Assembly: GCA_937138955.1 (NCBI GenBank)
Contig: CAKZPJ010000650.1
Coordinates: 1 to 13,381, forward strand
Reading direction: 5' to 3'
DNA length: 13,381 nucleotides
From: an uncultured Flammeovirgaceae bacterium
GTDB taxonomy: Bacteria > Bacteroidota > Bacteroidia > Cytophagales > Cyclobacteriaceae
Of the stretch, positions 5,028 to 12,623 are shown in pieces; the first letter of the stretch is position 1; the number at the start of each line of letters is the position of its first letter. The notes below the pieces were generated by a model. The model was not told the DNA's origin, did not search any database, and was given only the letters and a program-made list of their open reading frames with translations. Position numbers and translations under genes: made by a program.

Positions 5028-7817
5028 ATGAGACAAATTCTATACCTAGCAAGCATAACCTTGCTTATCCACCTATTACTCAGTACCTCAGTACTTGCTC
5101 AATCTACTACAATTAGTGGTCAGGTTTTAGATGCAGGAAATGCCGAGCCTTTAGTGGGAGTAAATATTTTAGTAAAAGGAAAAGTAGTGGGAACTGTCAC
5201 TAATACTGACGGAAACTTTTCTCTCACGGTTAACGATCCCCCTCCGTTTACCCTCTTGATTTCTAGCGTAGGCTACGCAACACAAGAAGTAGAAGTCACC
5301 CAAGCTACTGCTGATTTGAGTATTGAACTTACAGAGCAATCAATTTTAGGTCAGGAAGTTGTTGTTTCAGCCTCGCGGGTAGAAGAATCCATCTTAGAAT
5401 CTCCGGTTTCTATTGAGAAAATGGATATTCGCGATGTGCAATCAGCCGCGGCTCCCAGTTTTTACGATCAAATCGCTAATCTAAAGGGTATTGATGTCAG
5501 TGCCCAAGGTCTGATTATTAAAACGGTAAATGTCCGAGGCTTTGGCGCTAATGGTAATACCCGAACGGTTCAGTTAATTGATGGAATTGATAATCAAGCC
5601 CCCGGCCTAAATTTCCCGGTAGGTAATGTGGTCGGTATTCCTGAGCTTGACTTAGAAAGTGTGGAGTTGCTCCCGGGGGCAGCTTCCGCTCTATACGGCC
5701 CGAATGCAATTAATGGTATTATTCTGATGCAGAGCAAAAGTCCGTTTGAGTATCAGGGGCTAAGTGCAACTGCCAAGTTAGGTGTAAACCATGTTGATGG
5801 GGAAGATGATGATCCGTCGCCCTACTATAACTTTGGATTACGCTACGCCAAAGCATTTAATAACAAATTCGCCTTTAAATTTAACGCCGAATACATACGC
5901 GCTGCTGATTTTCGCGGAGTAGACTATCGGGATCAAAGTGGTATTGTGGAGCGCAGTCCTGAAAATATTGACCCGAACAACCGAGCTGGGCGAAGAACCT
6001 ACGATGGAGTGAATGTCTACGGCGATCCACTGCTTAATGTGGGAGTGCTAGGGCAAGGAACTGGGGCGGAAGCGTTGCTGCCATTGGATGAAAGTGGGAA
6101 CTTTACGCCAACCGGATATACCGAATCTGAATTTGTAGGAAACACCACTGAAAGTTTAAAGCTAGGGGGTGCTCTACACTATCGTATCAACGACGAATTA
6201 GAAGCACTCATTCAATTTAACCACGGCTCGGGAAGCACTGTCTACACCGCTAACGACCGCTTTGTGCTGGATGGTTTATCTATTTGGACGGCTAAAGCCG
6301 AACTTCGAAGCAACAACTTCTTCTTACGCGGTTACCGTACCCAGGAAAACTCCGGCGATAGTTACGCCGCCAATACACTAGCCTCTCTAATCAACGTACA
6401 AACTACCATTCCGGCCTATGTAGGCGCATTTGCAGGGGCTAGGCTACAGGGGGAGTCGGTAGAGGAAGCCCACGGAACTGCCCGAGCAGTGAGCGACAAC
6501 CTACGAGCGGCTAATTTAGTGAATGGTGAATACCAGCAACTGTACAACACGCTTCGCGACATTCCTATCTCTGAGGGCGGTGCTAAATTTCTGGATGAAA
6601 CTAGCCTGACCCATTTTGAGGGCATGTATAATTTTGCCGACCAGATTGATTTTGCGGAAGTAGTGGTAGGGGCTAATTACCGCCGCTACGATTTATCTTC
6701 GGGGGGAACCCTGTTTGCACTGCAAGATAATGGCGAAGAGTTTGACATTAATGAATGGGGAGCTTACGTGCAGCTCTCTAAATCATTGGCTGACGATAAA
6801 ATTGATTTAAGTGGCTCGGTTCGTTACGATAAGAACGAATACTTTGAAGGGCAGTTCTCGCCACGCCTATCAGGGGTATTTAAGGTTGCTAAAGGACACA
6901 ACTTACGGGCTTCATTCCAGCGGGGTTTCCGTATTCCTACCACCCAAGACCAGTTTATTGATTTAGATGTAGTTACCCGCCGGTTGATTGGTAGTAACCC
7001 AGTTTTAGTAGATCGCTACAACTTTGAAAGTAATCAAGTATACTCTACTCAAAGTGTGCAGGCGTCTCAAGCTAACTTCGCTTCAACTGGAAATGTAGCT
7101 GAATCCGTTGGTTTACTAGACCCAATAGAATTTGAAGATTTCAAAACTGAGAAAGTAAACACGTATGAAATAGGTTACAAAGGGTTACTCAATAATAAGC
7201 TGCTCGTTGATGCTTACTACTACTACAGCTCTTACCGCGACTTCATTGCTGAGATTGACTTTACCCAAACCGTTACCAGCGAAGGTTTACCTCCCTACGC
7301 TGGCGAAGCAAACCCCGAAGGAATTGTCCAGCAAACAGTAGCGACTCAGCGTTTTGGATATGACATTAATACCGACGGAACGGTAGACGCTCACGGATTT
7401 GCCGTTGGTTTAGATTACTCTTTAGCAAAAGGGTACTCACTGGGCGGTAACGTAGTATTCAATCAGCTTCTAGACCAGGAAGATTTAATCCGACAAGGGT
7501 TTCGGGCAGCGTATAATACTCCTGAGTGGCGGTATAACATCAAATTTGCTAACCGAAAACTTACCGATAACATTGGATTTAATTTGGTTTGGCGTTGGCA
7601 GGATGCCTTCCTCTGGGAATCATCATTCGGCCAAGGTATAATCCCAGCTTTTCAAACTTTAGATGCCCAAGTGAGCTATAAACTACCTTCGCTAAAGTCG
7701 ATCATAAAGATTGGTGGTTCCAATGTTCTTAACGAACGTTACACCACTTCGTTTGGCAATCCTCAAATGGGTGCTATCTACTACGTTTCCATCACCTTTG
7801 ACGAATTTTTAAACTAA
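5028..7817 (+). CDS. TonB-dependent outer-membrane receptor with N-terminal CarboxypepD_reg-like domain
   Basis: A 929-residue outer-membrane active transporter, energised through TonB. Residues 1-25 are a signal peptide (hydrophobic LLIHLLLSTSVLAQ). Residues about 28-105 are a carboxypeptidase-regulatory-like beta domain (ISGQVLDAGNAEPLVGVNILVKG, TDGNFSL, ISSVGYAT), usual in Bacteroidota receptors. EVVVSAS at 110-116 precedes the plug domain, about 118-240, with VNVRGFGANGN, VQLIDGIDNQ and the diagnostic SVELLPGAASALYGPNAINGII. The rest is the 22-strand-type barrel, rich in alternating aromatic residues and ending in YYVSITFDEFLN. No SusD-like gene follows, so this is not a classical SusCD polysaccharide system. 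The SGNH-hydrolase lipoprotein starts 6 bases after the stop, making a two-gene operon. Substrate is unknown; a lipid or ester-bearing compound is suggested only by that neighbour. Confidence 0.93.
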   Translation: MRQILYLASITLLIHLLLSTSVLAQSTTISGQVLDAGNAEPLVGVNILVKGKVVGTVTNTDGNFSLTVNDPPPFTLLISSVGYATQEVEVTQATADLSIELTEQSILGQEVVVSASRVEESILESPVSIEKMDIRDVQSAAAPSFYDQIANLKGIDVSAQGLIIKTVNVRGFGANGNTRTVQLIDGIDNQAPGLNFPVGNVVGIPELDLESVELLPGAASALYGPNAINGIILMQSKSPFEYQGLSATAKLGVNHVDGEDDDPSPYYNFGLRYAKAFNNKFAFKFNAEYIRAADFRGVDYRDQSGIVERSPENIDPNNRAGRRTYDGVNVYGDPLLNVGVLGQGTGAEALLPLDESGNFTPTGYTESEFVGNTTESLKLGGALHYRINDELEALIQFNHGSGSTVYTANDRFVLDGLSIWTAKAELRSNNFFLRGYRTQENSGDSYAANTLASLINVQTTIPAYVGAFAGARLQGESVEEAHGTARAVSDNLRAANLVNGEYQQLYNTLRDIPISEGGAKFLDETSLTHFEGMYNFADQIDFAEVVVGANYRRYDLSSGGTLFALQDNGEEFDINEWGAYVQLSKSLADDKIDLSGSVRYDKNEYFEGQFSPRLSGVFKVAKGHNLRASFQRGFRIPTTQDQFIDLDVVTRRLIGSNPVLVDRYNFESNQVYSTQSVQASQANFASTGNVAESVGLLDPIEFEDFKTEKVNTYEIGYKGLLNNKLLVDAYYYYSSYRDFIAEIDFTQTVTSEGLPPYAGEANPEGIVQQTVATQRFGYDINTDGTVDAHGFAVGLDYSLAKGYSLGGNVVFNQLLDQEDLIRQGFRAAYNTPEWRYNIKFANRKLTDNIGFNLVWRWQDAFLWESSFGQGIIPAFQTLDAQVSYKLPSLKSIIKIGGSNVLNERYTTSFGNPQMGAIYYVSITFDEFLN

Positions 7818-7823
7818 GAACTA

Positions 7824-9416
7824 ATGAATACCCGATATATATTAGCTGGCTCTCTAGTTGGGTTACTGTGCTTTTCAGCTTGTAATACCGAAGATGAACT
7901 GATTGAGGAGAGACTAGAAAATAACCCTGATCCCAATGTCGAGCTAAGCGGCAGTCCGGGTTCGGTAGATTTCAGCAAGTACGTAGCGGTGGGTAACTCA
8001 CTTACTGCCGGACTAATGGATGCTGCTTTGTACACCAAAGGTCAGCAGAACGCCTTTCCTAGCATTCTGGCTCAACAATTCCAGATTGAGGGCGTCGGTG
8101 GTGGCGAATTTAATCAGCCAGACATCAATTCTGACAACGGTTTCAATGTTTCTATCAACGAAATCCCACCGCAGGCTGGGGCACGTATTTTTGGTCGCTT
8201 CAAACTAGATTTGAGCATTCCTGGGCCGGTACCTACCGAAGGCGAACCCATTGGGCCGTATTCCGGTGATATTAGCCAGCTTAATAATTTTGGGATTCCC
8301 GGTATGCGGGCTATCGATGCGGTGGTTCCGGGTTATAGCTTATTTAATCCGTTTTTCGCTCGTATTACTGCTTCTTCTGCTAATTCGCTTGTTCAGCAAG
8401 CGGCAGCAGCGCAAGGCTCGTTTTTCACTGTGTGGCTCGGTGGAAACGATGTTCTAGCTTGGGCCAACTCTGGCGGCTCGGCTCCCGATGGCGAAATTGA
8501 TCCACTAGCTCAGCTCACAAATCCTAGTACTTTAACGAATATAGATAATTTCACTACTGCTTATTCAGCCATCATCAACGCCATGCTATCGGTTCCTGAT
8601 GCTCAAGGAGTTGCCATTAATATCCCCCCAATTACGCTACTGCCGTTCTACCGAGCAGTTCCCTATAATCCTATTGCTTTAGATCAGGCTAATGCTGATG
8701 CACTGAATGGCGGTTACCAAGATTACAATGACGGATTAGATGCAGCGGTAGCTCAACAAGTAATTACTGCCGAGGAAGCAGCTCAAAGGAAGATAATGCT
8801 TTCAGCGGGCGCGGGAAACCCTATTGTAATTATTGATGAAGACCTTAGCGACATAACTATTATCACTAACGCAGATGGAAGCACAACTACGCTTCCTAAA
8901 CTGCGCCAGTCTACTCCCAATGATCTGTTGCTCTTCCCGATTGCTACTCGTTTGGGACAAGATTTAGGTAATGGTGCTTACGGTTTGCAAGACCCGGCTA
9001 CCGATGAGTTTGTGCTAACCCTCAATGAGCAGATTACCGTTAACACTCGCCTGGCTACCTTTAACGCTATTATCACCAACATTGTAGCTAGCACCGAAGG
9101 GCGAGTAGCCTTGTTAGATATTAATCCGGTATTTGCCAATATAGCCGGATTGACTCCTGAACAAGCTGCTCAACTCGGTATGAGTGCTGAAGCACAAGCC
9201 GCAGCCGATGGCACTTTAGGGTTACTTTTGGATGGCGTAAACTACCAACCGGACTTCTCTCCCAATGGCATTATTTCTACTGACGGCATCCACCCCAATC
9301 CCAAGGGGCACGCTATTGTAGCTAATGAAGTAATTCGGGTAATTAATGGGAATTTTGGAGCAAGTATTCCTCCGGTAAATCTATCTCCGTTTGGTACGGT
9401 AGAAATTGCACCTTGA
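7824..9416 (+). CDS. SGNH/GDSL-type hydrolase lipoprotein
   Basis: A 530-residue probable outer-membrane or surface lipoprotein with an SGNH hydrolase fold (esterase, lipase or carbohydrate deacetylase type). The signal peptide ends in the lipobox CFSAC with Cys20 as the lipidated residue. Catalytic blocks are in order: block I VAVGNSLTAG with nucleophile Ser59; block II NNFGIPGMR with an oxyanion-hole Gly at about 157; block III LGGNDVLAW with Asn208; block V STDGIHPNPKGHAIVANEV with Asp487 and His490. The protein is much longer than simple GDSL enzymes (about 200 residues), with large insertions between blocks I and II and between III and V (roughly 225-480). It is co-transcribed with the TonB receptor, suggesting it either cleaves the substrate at the surface or forms a lid-like partner. 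The catalytic set is complete; the actual substrate is unknown. Confidence 0.88.
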   Translation: MNTRYILAGSLVGLLCFSACNTEDELIEERLENNPDPNVELSGSPGSVDFSKYVAVGNSLTAGLMDAALYTKGQQNAFPSILAQQFQIEGVGGGEFNQPDINSDNGFNVSINEIPPQAGARIFGRFKLDLSIPGPVPTEGEPIGPYSGDISQLNNFGIPGMRAIDAVVPGYSLFNPFFARITASSANSLVQQAAAAQGSFFTVWLGGNDVLAWANSGGSAPDGEIDPLAQLTNPSTLTNIDNFTTAYSAIINAMLSVPDAQGVAINIPPITLLPFYRAVPYNPIALDQANADALNGGYQDYNDGLDAAVAQQVITAEEAAQRKIMLSAGAGNPIVIIDEDLSDITIITNADGSTTTLPKLRQSTPNDLLLFPIATRLGQDLGNGAYGLQDPATDEFVLTLNEQITVNTRLATFNAIITNIVASTEGRVALLDINPVFANIAGLTPEQAAQLGMSAEAQAAADGTLGLLLDGVNYQPDFSPNGIISTDGIHPNPKGHAIVANEVIRVINGNFGASIPPVNLSPFGTVEIAP

Positions 9417-9427
9417 TGATATTATAA

Positions 9428-9499
9428 TGCTTAGCGTTATTGTGTTATGGTTACATATTTTCATCTAACAAAATTCCTAAATACTAAGCACTATAACGC
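9428..9499. repeat. two interleaved inverted repeats between convergent genes
   Basis: In the 87-base gap between the lipoprotein and ypdA ends, TGCTTAG (9428-9434) is complemented by CTAAGCA (9484-9490), and GCGTTAT (9434-9440) by ATAACGC (9493-9499). The arms are in crossed rather than nested order, so the two stems exclude each other or would form a pseudoknot. There is no T-run, so terminator function is doubtful. Confidence 0.35.
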
Positions 9500-9503
9500 C
9501 ACA

Positions 9504-10496
9504 TCAAGCATTAGAAGCTACCCGCTCAGATAATTTTTGCTTGATGTCCTGCATGATAGGTTGGGCGTGTAGCTTACCATTCTCAATGAAGATTTTCTTG
9601 GTTTCTTCGCCCCCAATAACCGAACCACCTAAATAGATTCCCGGAATATTGCTTTCAAACGTATCTGAATTGATTTCAGGGATAAGCATTTCCCCGTTCA
9701 GGCGAATGCCTGCTTTTCGTAAAAACTTAGCATCAGGATGATAACCAATCATCAGAAAAACAAAATCAGCCGGAAGCGATTGGGTTTCTCCGGTTTGAAG
9801 ATTCTTGATCTTCACCTCTTCTTCCGTAATTTCGGTTACCTCACTGTTAAAGTATGATTGTACTTCGCCCTTTTTAAGTCGATTTTCTAAGTCAGGAACA
9901 ATCCAGTATTTAGCGGTCTTGTCAATCCCATCAAAAATGTGAACCAGCGTCACATTCACTCCATTGCGATACAAGTCCAGTGCAGTTTCTACCGCCGAGT
10001 TGGCACCGCCTACCACTACCGCGTTCGTACCGGTGTAACGGTAAGGCTCATCGTAGTAGTGAATTACGTGCGATAAGCCTTCTCCTGGTACGTCTAGCTC
10101 CCGCGGAATATCGTAGTAACCAATCGCCAATACTACTTTCTTCGTCCGGTACGTACCCTGATTCGTCTGTAAAATAAACAATCCATCACTCTGCTCAATA
10201 TTTTCTACCGCCGTAAAAATATGCACGTTGAGGTTAAAGTGATCTACCACCTTACGATAGTACTTTAGTGCTTCTACCCGACTCGGGCGAAGATTTAGCG
10301 AAGTAAAGGGAACGTCGCCAATAGCGATATTATCGGCGCTAGAAAAGAAACTCATATCTACCGGATAGCGCCGGATTGATTCGGTAATACTTCCTTTATC
10401 AAGCACGGCGTAGGTGAGTCCCTGACGCTGAGCTTCAATACCACAAGACAATCCACAAGGCCCCGCCCCTACGATGAGCACATCGTATATTTTCAT
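9504..10496 (-). CDS. ypdA: YpdA family bacillithiol-disulfide (bacilliredoxin) reductase
   Basis: A 330-residue cytoplasmic FAD- and NADPH-dependent oxidoreductase. The N-terminal FAD site is VLIVGAGPCGLSCG at 6-19, with the conserved YpdA Cys14 inside the glycine motif. The second nucleotide-binding site, VVVGGANSAVE, is at 160-170, and AIGYYDIPRELDVPGEG at 124-140 matches the family. There is no CxxC active site of the thioredoxin-reductase type, which is what separates YpdA from TrxB. Members reduce bacillithiol disulfide together with bacilliredoxins, keeping the low-molecular-weight thiol pool reduced; many Bacteroidota make bacillithiol. It has its own promoter in the 158-base gap after the SDR gene and converges on the lipoprotein gene. 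Family assignment is strong; activity in this organism is inferred. Confidence 0.9.
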   Translation of the reverse strand: MKIYDVLIVGAGPCGLSCGIEAQRQGLTYAVLDKGSITESIRRYPVDMSFFSSADNIAIGDVPFTSLNLRPSRVEALKYYRKVVDHFNLNVHIFTAVENIEQSDGLFILQTNQGTYRTKKVVLAIGYYDIPRELDVPGEGLSHVIHYYDEPYRYTGTNAVVVGGANSAVETALDLYRNGVNVTLVHIFDGIDKTAKYWIVPDLENRLKKGEVQSYFNSEVTEITEEEVKIKNLQTGETQSLPADFVFLMIGYHPDAKFLRKAGIRLNGEMLIPEINSDTFESNIPGIYLGGSVIGGEETKKIFIENGKLHAQPIMQDIKQKLSERVASNA

Positions 10497-10519
10497 AAAT
10501 TCAAACAGTTTAAGTAGAA

Positions 10520-10590
10520 GAATGATTGAATTTCGGAATGAGTGAATGACAATTAATATTTCATTCCTCTACTCACTCATGCTATCATTC
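10520..10590. repeat. long nested hairpin in the ypdA leader
   Basis: Three sets of perfect arms nest in order: GAATGAT (10520-10526) with ATCATTC (10584-10590), ATGAGT (10538-10543) with ACTCAT (10575-10580), and GAATGA (10544-10549) with TCATTC (10561-10566). The result is a roughly 71-base hairpin with asymmetric bulges, lying between the ypdA -7 box and its ATG, so it would be in the transcribed leader. The repeated word GAATGA and the architecture suggest a dispersed intergenic palindrome or a leader regulatory structure. Confidence 0.5.
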
Positions 10591-10602
10591 ATTTTGCATT
10601 TG

Positions 10603-10610
10603 CAAAGGTA
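10603..10610 (-). promoter_or_regulatory. candidate -7 box (TACCTTTG) for ypdA
   Basis: On the minus strand the sequence reads TACCTTTGC, one of the most typical forms of the Bacteroidota -7 element. It predicts a start near 10596 and a 100-base leader for ypdA, so ypdA need not depend on transcription from the SDR gene. Confidence 0.55.
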
Positions 10611-10654
10611 CAACAATACCATTTACGAAGCTGTTCAATAGAATGTTTATCTAA

Positions 10655-11524
10655 CTACTGGGTGACCATTTTTCGGGGTAAAAACTCGGTATTCAGTAGC
10701 TCTTCGCTTATCTCCCACAAACGCTTAGCGTTGTAGCTACTAGAGGCCTCTTTGTTAGGGTTAGTTACTTTTTTATCCTTGAAATATCGTCCAGTTGCTG
10801 TAAACCCCTCCTCGCTAGTAGCTAAATAAATACTAGTTTCTGCGCCTTTCTCTTCACTAACCATGAACGGACGAGCTAACTTCATAACTACTCCAAAAAA
10901 GCTTGATACTCCCCCACCAAAGTTGCTAGCTACTGCCCCCGGATGTAACGAATTTGTTACCACATGAGCCGGAAGCCGCTGGCTTAGTTCCCGGGTAAAT
11001 AAAATATTACACAGCTTTGATGAGCAGTAGGCTTTCAATCCATTGTACTTGCGATTTTCGTATTGTAAGTCTTTAAGATCGAAGCTGGCGAAACGGTGCG
11101 CTTCAGAAGACACATTAATAATATTTCCTCGCTCACTCGCCAGAACCTTATCTAATAGCAGTTGGGTTAGCAGAAAAGGAGCTAAATGGTTCACGCCGAA
11201 GGTCATCTCAAAGCCATCGTCGGTAGTTGATCGGGTATTATCCGTCATTAGTCCGGCATTGTTGACCAACAGATCAATCTTATGATAATCTTGATTAATA
11301 TTTTCGGCAACTGAGCGTATTTGCTGGGTGGAAGCTAGGTCAGCTAATACAATATCTACTCGGCTATGACCGCACACTCGCAAAATGCCTTCTTTCGCGC
11401 GCTCGGCTTTTTCTTCGTTGCGGCAAAGCATCACTACGTGAGCTCCTTGTTTAGCTAATTCTCGGGCAGTTACTTTTCCAATACCAGAGTTAGCTCCGGT
11501 AATCACACAAATCTTATCTTTCAT
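10655..11524 (-). CDS. short-chain dehydrogenase/reductase, retinol-dehydrogenase-like
   Basis: A 289-residue NAD(P)-dependent oxidoreductase of the classical SDR superfamily, closest in pattern to the retinol dehydrogenase/WW-domain oxidoreductase-like branch. The cofactor motif TGANSGIG is at 9-16, with Arg35 after strand 2 (LCRN), which favours NADPH. LADLAS is at 60-65, NNAG at 88-91, structural Asn112 (VNHLAPFLLT), catalytic Ser139 or Ser140 (INVSSEAH), and Tyr166 with Lys170 in YCSSK. LHPGAVASNF follows the active site as usual. The catalytic set is complete. The C-terminal part (KKVTNPNKEASSSYNAKRLWE) is typical of the branch. It lies upstream of ypdA on the same strand but separated by 158 bases. 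The substrate, probably a lipophilic aldehyde, ketone or alcohol, cannot be told. Confidence 0.9.
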   Translation of the reverse strand: MKDKICVITGANSGIGKVTARELAKQGAHVVMLCRNEEKAERAKEGILRVCGHSRVDIVLADLASTQQIRSVAENINQDYHKIDLLVNNAGLMTDNTRSTTDDGFEMTFGVNHLAPFLLTQLLLDKVLASERGNIINVSSEAHRFASFDLKDLQYENRKYNGLKAYCSSKLCNILFTRELSQRLPAHVVTNSLHPGAVASNFGGGVSSFFGVVMKLARPFMVSEEKGAETSIYLATSEEGFTATGRYFKDKKVTNPNKEASSSYNAKRLWEISEELLNTEFLPRKMVTQ

Positions 11525-11541
11525 CGTATATCTTTACTGTT

Positions 11542-11585
11542 TTGTACCAGAAAAACAGACCTTTTGTTTCGTAAAAGTGGTACAA
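11542..11585. promoter_or_regulatory. inverted repeat TTGTACCA / TGGTACAA upstream of the SDR gene
   Basis: Perfect 8-base arms at 11542-11549 and 11578-11585, separated by 28 bases and lying 18-61 bases before the SDR ATG, in the presumed promoter. Each arm contains the palindrome GTAC. The 36-base centre-to-centre distance would suit two dimers or a looped operator better than a single one. No exact TAnnTTTG box is seen here. Confidence 0.4.
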
Positions 11586-11604
11586 TTCTAAAAGTTCCCA
11601 CCAT

Positions 11605-11628
11605 AAAAAAGGGCGGATATACCGCCCT
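11605..11628 (-). terminator. rho-independent terminator downstream of the two-TM gene
   Basis: Read on the minus strand, AGGGCGG (11628-11622), a 5-base loop and CCGCCCT (11616-11610) form a GC-rich 7-base stem followed by a run of T ending at 11605. It lies about 115 bases after the stop of the gene at 11742-12500 and before the SDR gene, so these two genes are transcribed separately. On the plus strand no T-run follows. Confidence 0.8.
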
Positions 11629-11741
11629 CTAGTAATTTTATTACATTCATTTATCGTTTTAGATAGAAGTTCAAAGTTTTGAGTTCATCATATGTGAATC
11701 CATCTTAAAAATCAAAACACAGAATTAAGGATTATAAACGT

Positions 11742-12500
11742 TCAAAACGTCCAGTACTGATTCCAGTTATGGCAACTAAACCGGTGATTCCGTTCTTCAA
11801 AATTATCTCGCACGGTAGAGTAAAAACCCCAGCCTACCAGAAAAGTAAACACCGAAGCAATAGTAAAGGCATTGACCATCGACTCGGCCAGGAAGCCAAA
11901 CAGTAGCATGGTTACTAGAAAGGTAATAATTGTCCAGAAGACCGTCATATTCGTCAAGTTCTGGTGTCGCCACGACTGAATGTAGCGCAGCGGATGTAAA
12001 TCATCCCCCCACTGATGTACTAGCTTATAGTGGTGCTGATCAACTTTGTACAGTAACAAAGGATCAATGATTGGACGTTGGCGCTTCTCTAAATCGAAGG
12101 TTTCCGCTGGTGCTACAATGTAAAAATCATACTCTAGATCTTCTTTAGTCAGCGCTTGTTCTTCCTGAAACCGCTTTAGCTTCATACCAAATTCTGGATC
12201 AATCGGCCCATGGTACAGACGGCTGGAAAGCATCCGCATTCGATAGTCTACGCAAATTTGCTTAATATCATCTACATGATATACTTCACCATCGAGCTGT
12301 TTATTAAGTAACCAGTGTCGCAACCAGCGTTGCTTAGAGTCGCGAATCTGAGGTAAGCTTCGCTTTAATCCTAGTTGCCGAATGGCGTCTTCTTCCTGCA
12401 TTCCCTGCTCTTGTAGCAGTGCCTGGGCTTCCCGGGCGGGATTGTCAATTACTCCCTGCCGTTTTTGGTCTTTTCTGATGAGTGCATCGTGTAAATTCAT
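11742..12500 (-). CDS. conserved protein of unknown function with two C-terminal membrane helices
   Basis: A 252-residue protein that I cannot assign to a named family, although its pattern (MNLHDALIRKDQ start, DFYIVAPAETFDLE, DPLLLYKVDQHHYKLVHQWGDDL) looks like a conserved Bacteroidota-type hypothetical. Residues 1-180 are soluble and charged, with a helical Q/E/R-rich N-terminal half and a mixed alpha/beta section at about 125-170. Two hydrophobic helices follow at about 186-204 and 209-228, then a short tail with FEERNHRFSCHNWNQYW. With no signal peptide, the bulk is expected in the cytoplasm, anchored by the C-terminal hairpin. The gene diverges from the HD-domain gene and is followed by a strong terminator, so it is probably monocistronic. 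No catalytic motif is visible. Confidence 0.8.
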   Translation of the reverse strand: MNLHDALIRKDQKRQGVIDNPAREAQALLQEQGMQEEDAIRQLGLKRSLPQIRDSKQRWLRHWLLNKQLDGEVYHVDDIKQICVDYRMRMLSSRLYHGPIDPEFGMKLKRFQEEQALTKEDLEYDFYIVAPAETFDLEKRQRPIIDPLLLYKVDQHHYKLVHQWGDDLHPLRYIQSWRHQNLTNMTVFWTIITFLVTMLLFGFLAESMVNAFTIASVFTFLVGWGFYSTVRDNFEERNHRFSCHNWNQYWTF

Positions 12501-12563
12501 GGCAAAAAATTAAAAGGGATAATTTGAATGTTGTCTATCTAATCAATTTAATAAAAACGTTGA

Positions 12564-12571
12564 TAACTTTC
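12564..12571 (+). promoter_or_regulatory. possible -7 box (TAACTTTC) for the HD-domain gene
   Basis: TAACTTTC differs from TAnnTTTG at the last base and lies 60 bases before the ATG at 12624, in the 123-base divergent gap. No matching -33 box is apparent. Tentative; I see no clear promoter for the opposite gene. Confidence 0.25.
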
Positions 12572-12623
12572 TCATTTCTTAACAAAAATATTCGGAGCTT
12601 TGAAGAGGTAACCTACGCTAAAC

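Noticed and set aside
6416..6625. 69-codon minus-strand frame inside the TonB receptor gene
   Set aside because: Antisense shadow of an intact receptor barrel region, with no family features.
7814..8038. 74-codon minus-strand frame over the start of the SGNH lipoprotein
   Set aside because: Antisense to the lipobox and catalytic block I; Ser-rich shadow frame.
8020..8457. two short plus-strand frames (8020-8208 and 8251-8457) inside the SGNH gene
   Set aside because: Alternative-frame shadows of an intact hydrolase gene. The hydrophobic stretch in the second arises from out-of-frame reading of Ser/Ala codons.
5028..9416. classical SusCD polysaccharide utilisation locus
   Set aside because: The lipoprotein has SGNH catalytic blocks and no SusD/RagB features, and there are no glycoside hydrolases nearby.
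9980..10177. 65-codon plus-strand frame opposite ypdA
   Set aside because: Antisense to the NADPH-binding region of ypdA, with no recognisable motif.
11043..11285. 80-codon plus-strand frame opposite the SDR gene
   Set aside because: Antisense to the conserved SDR core, without supporting signals.
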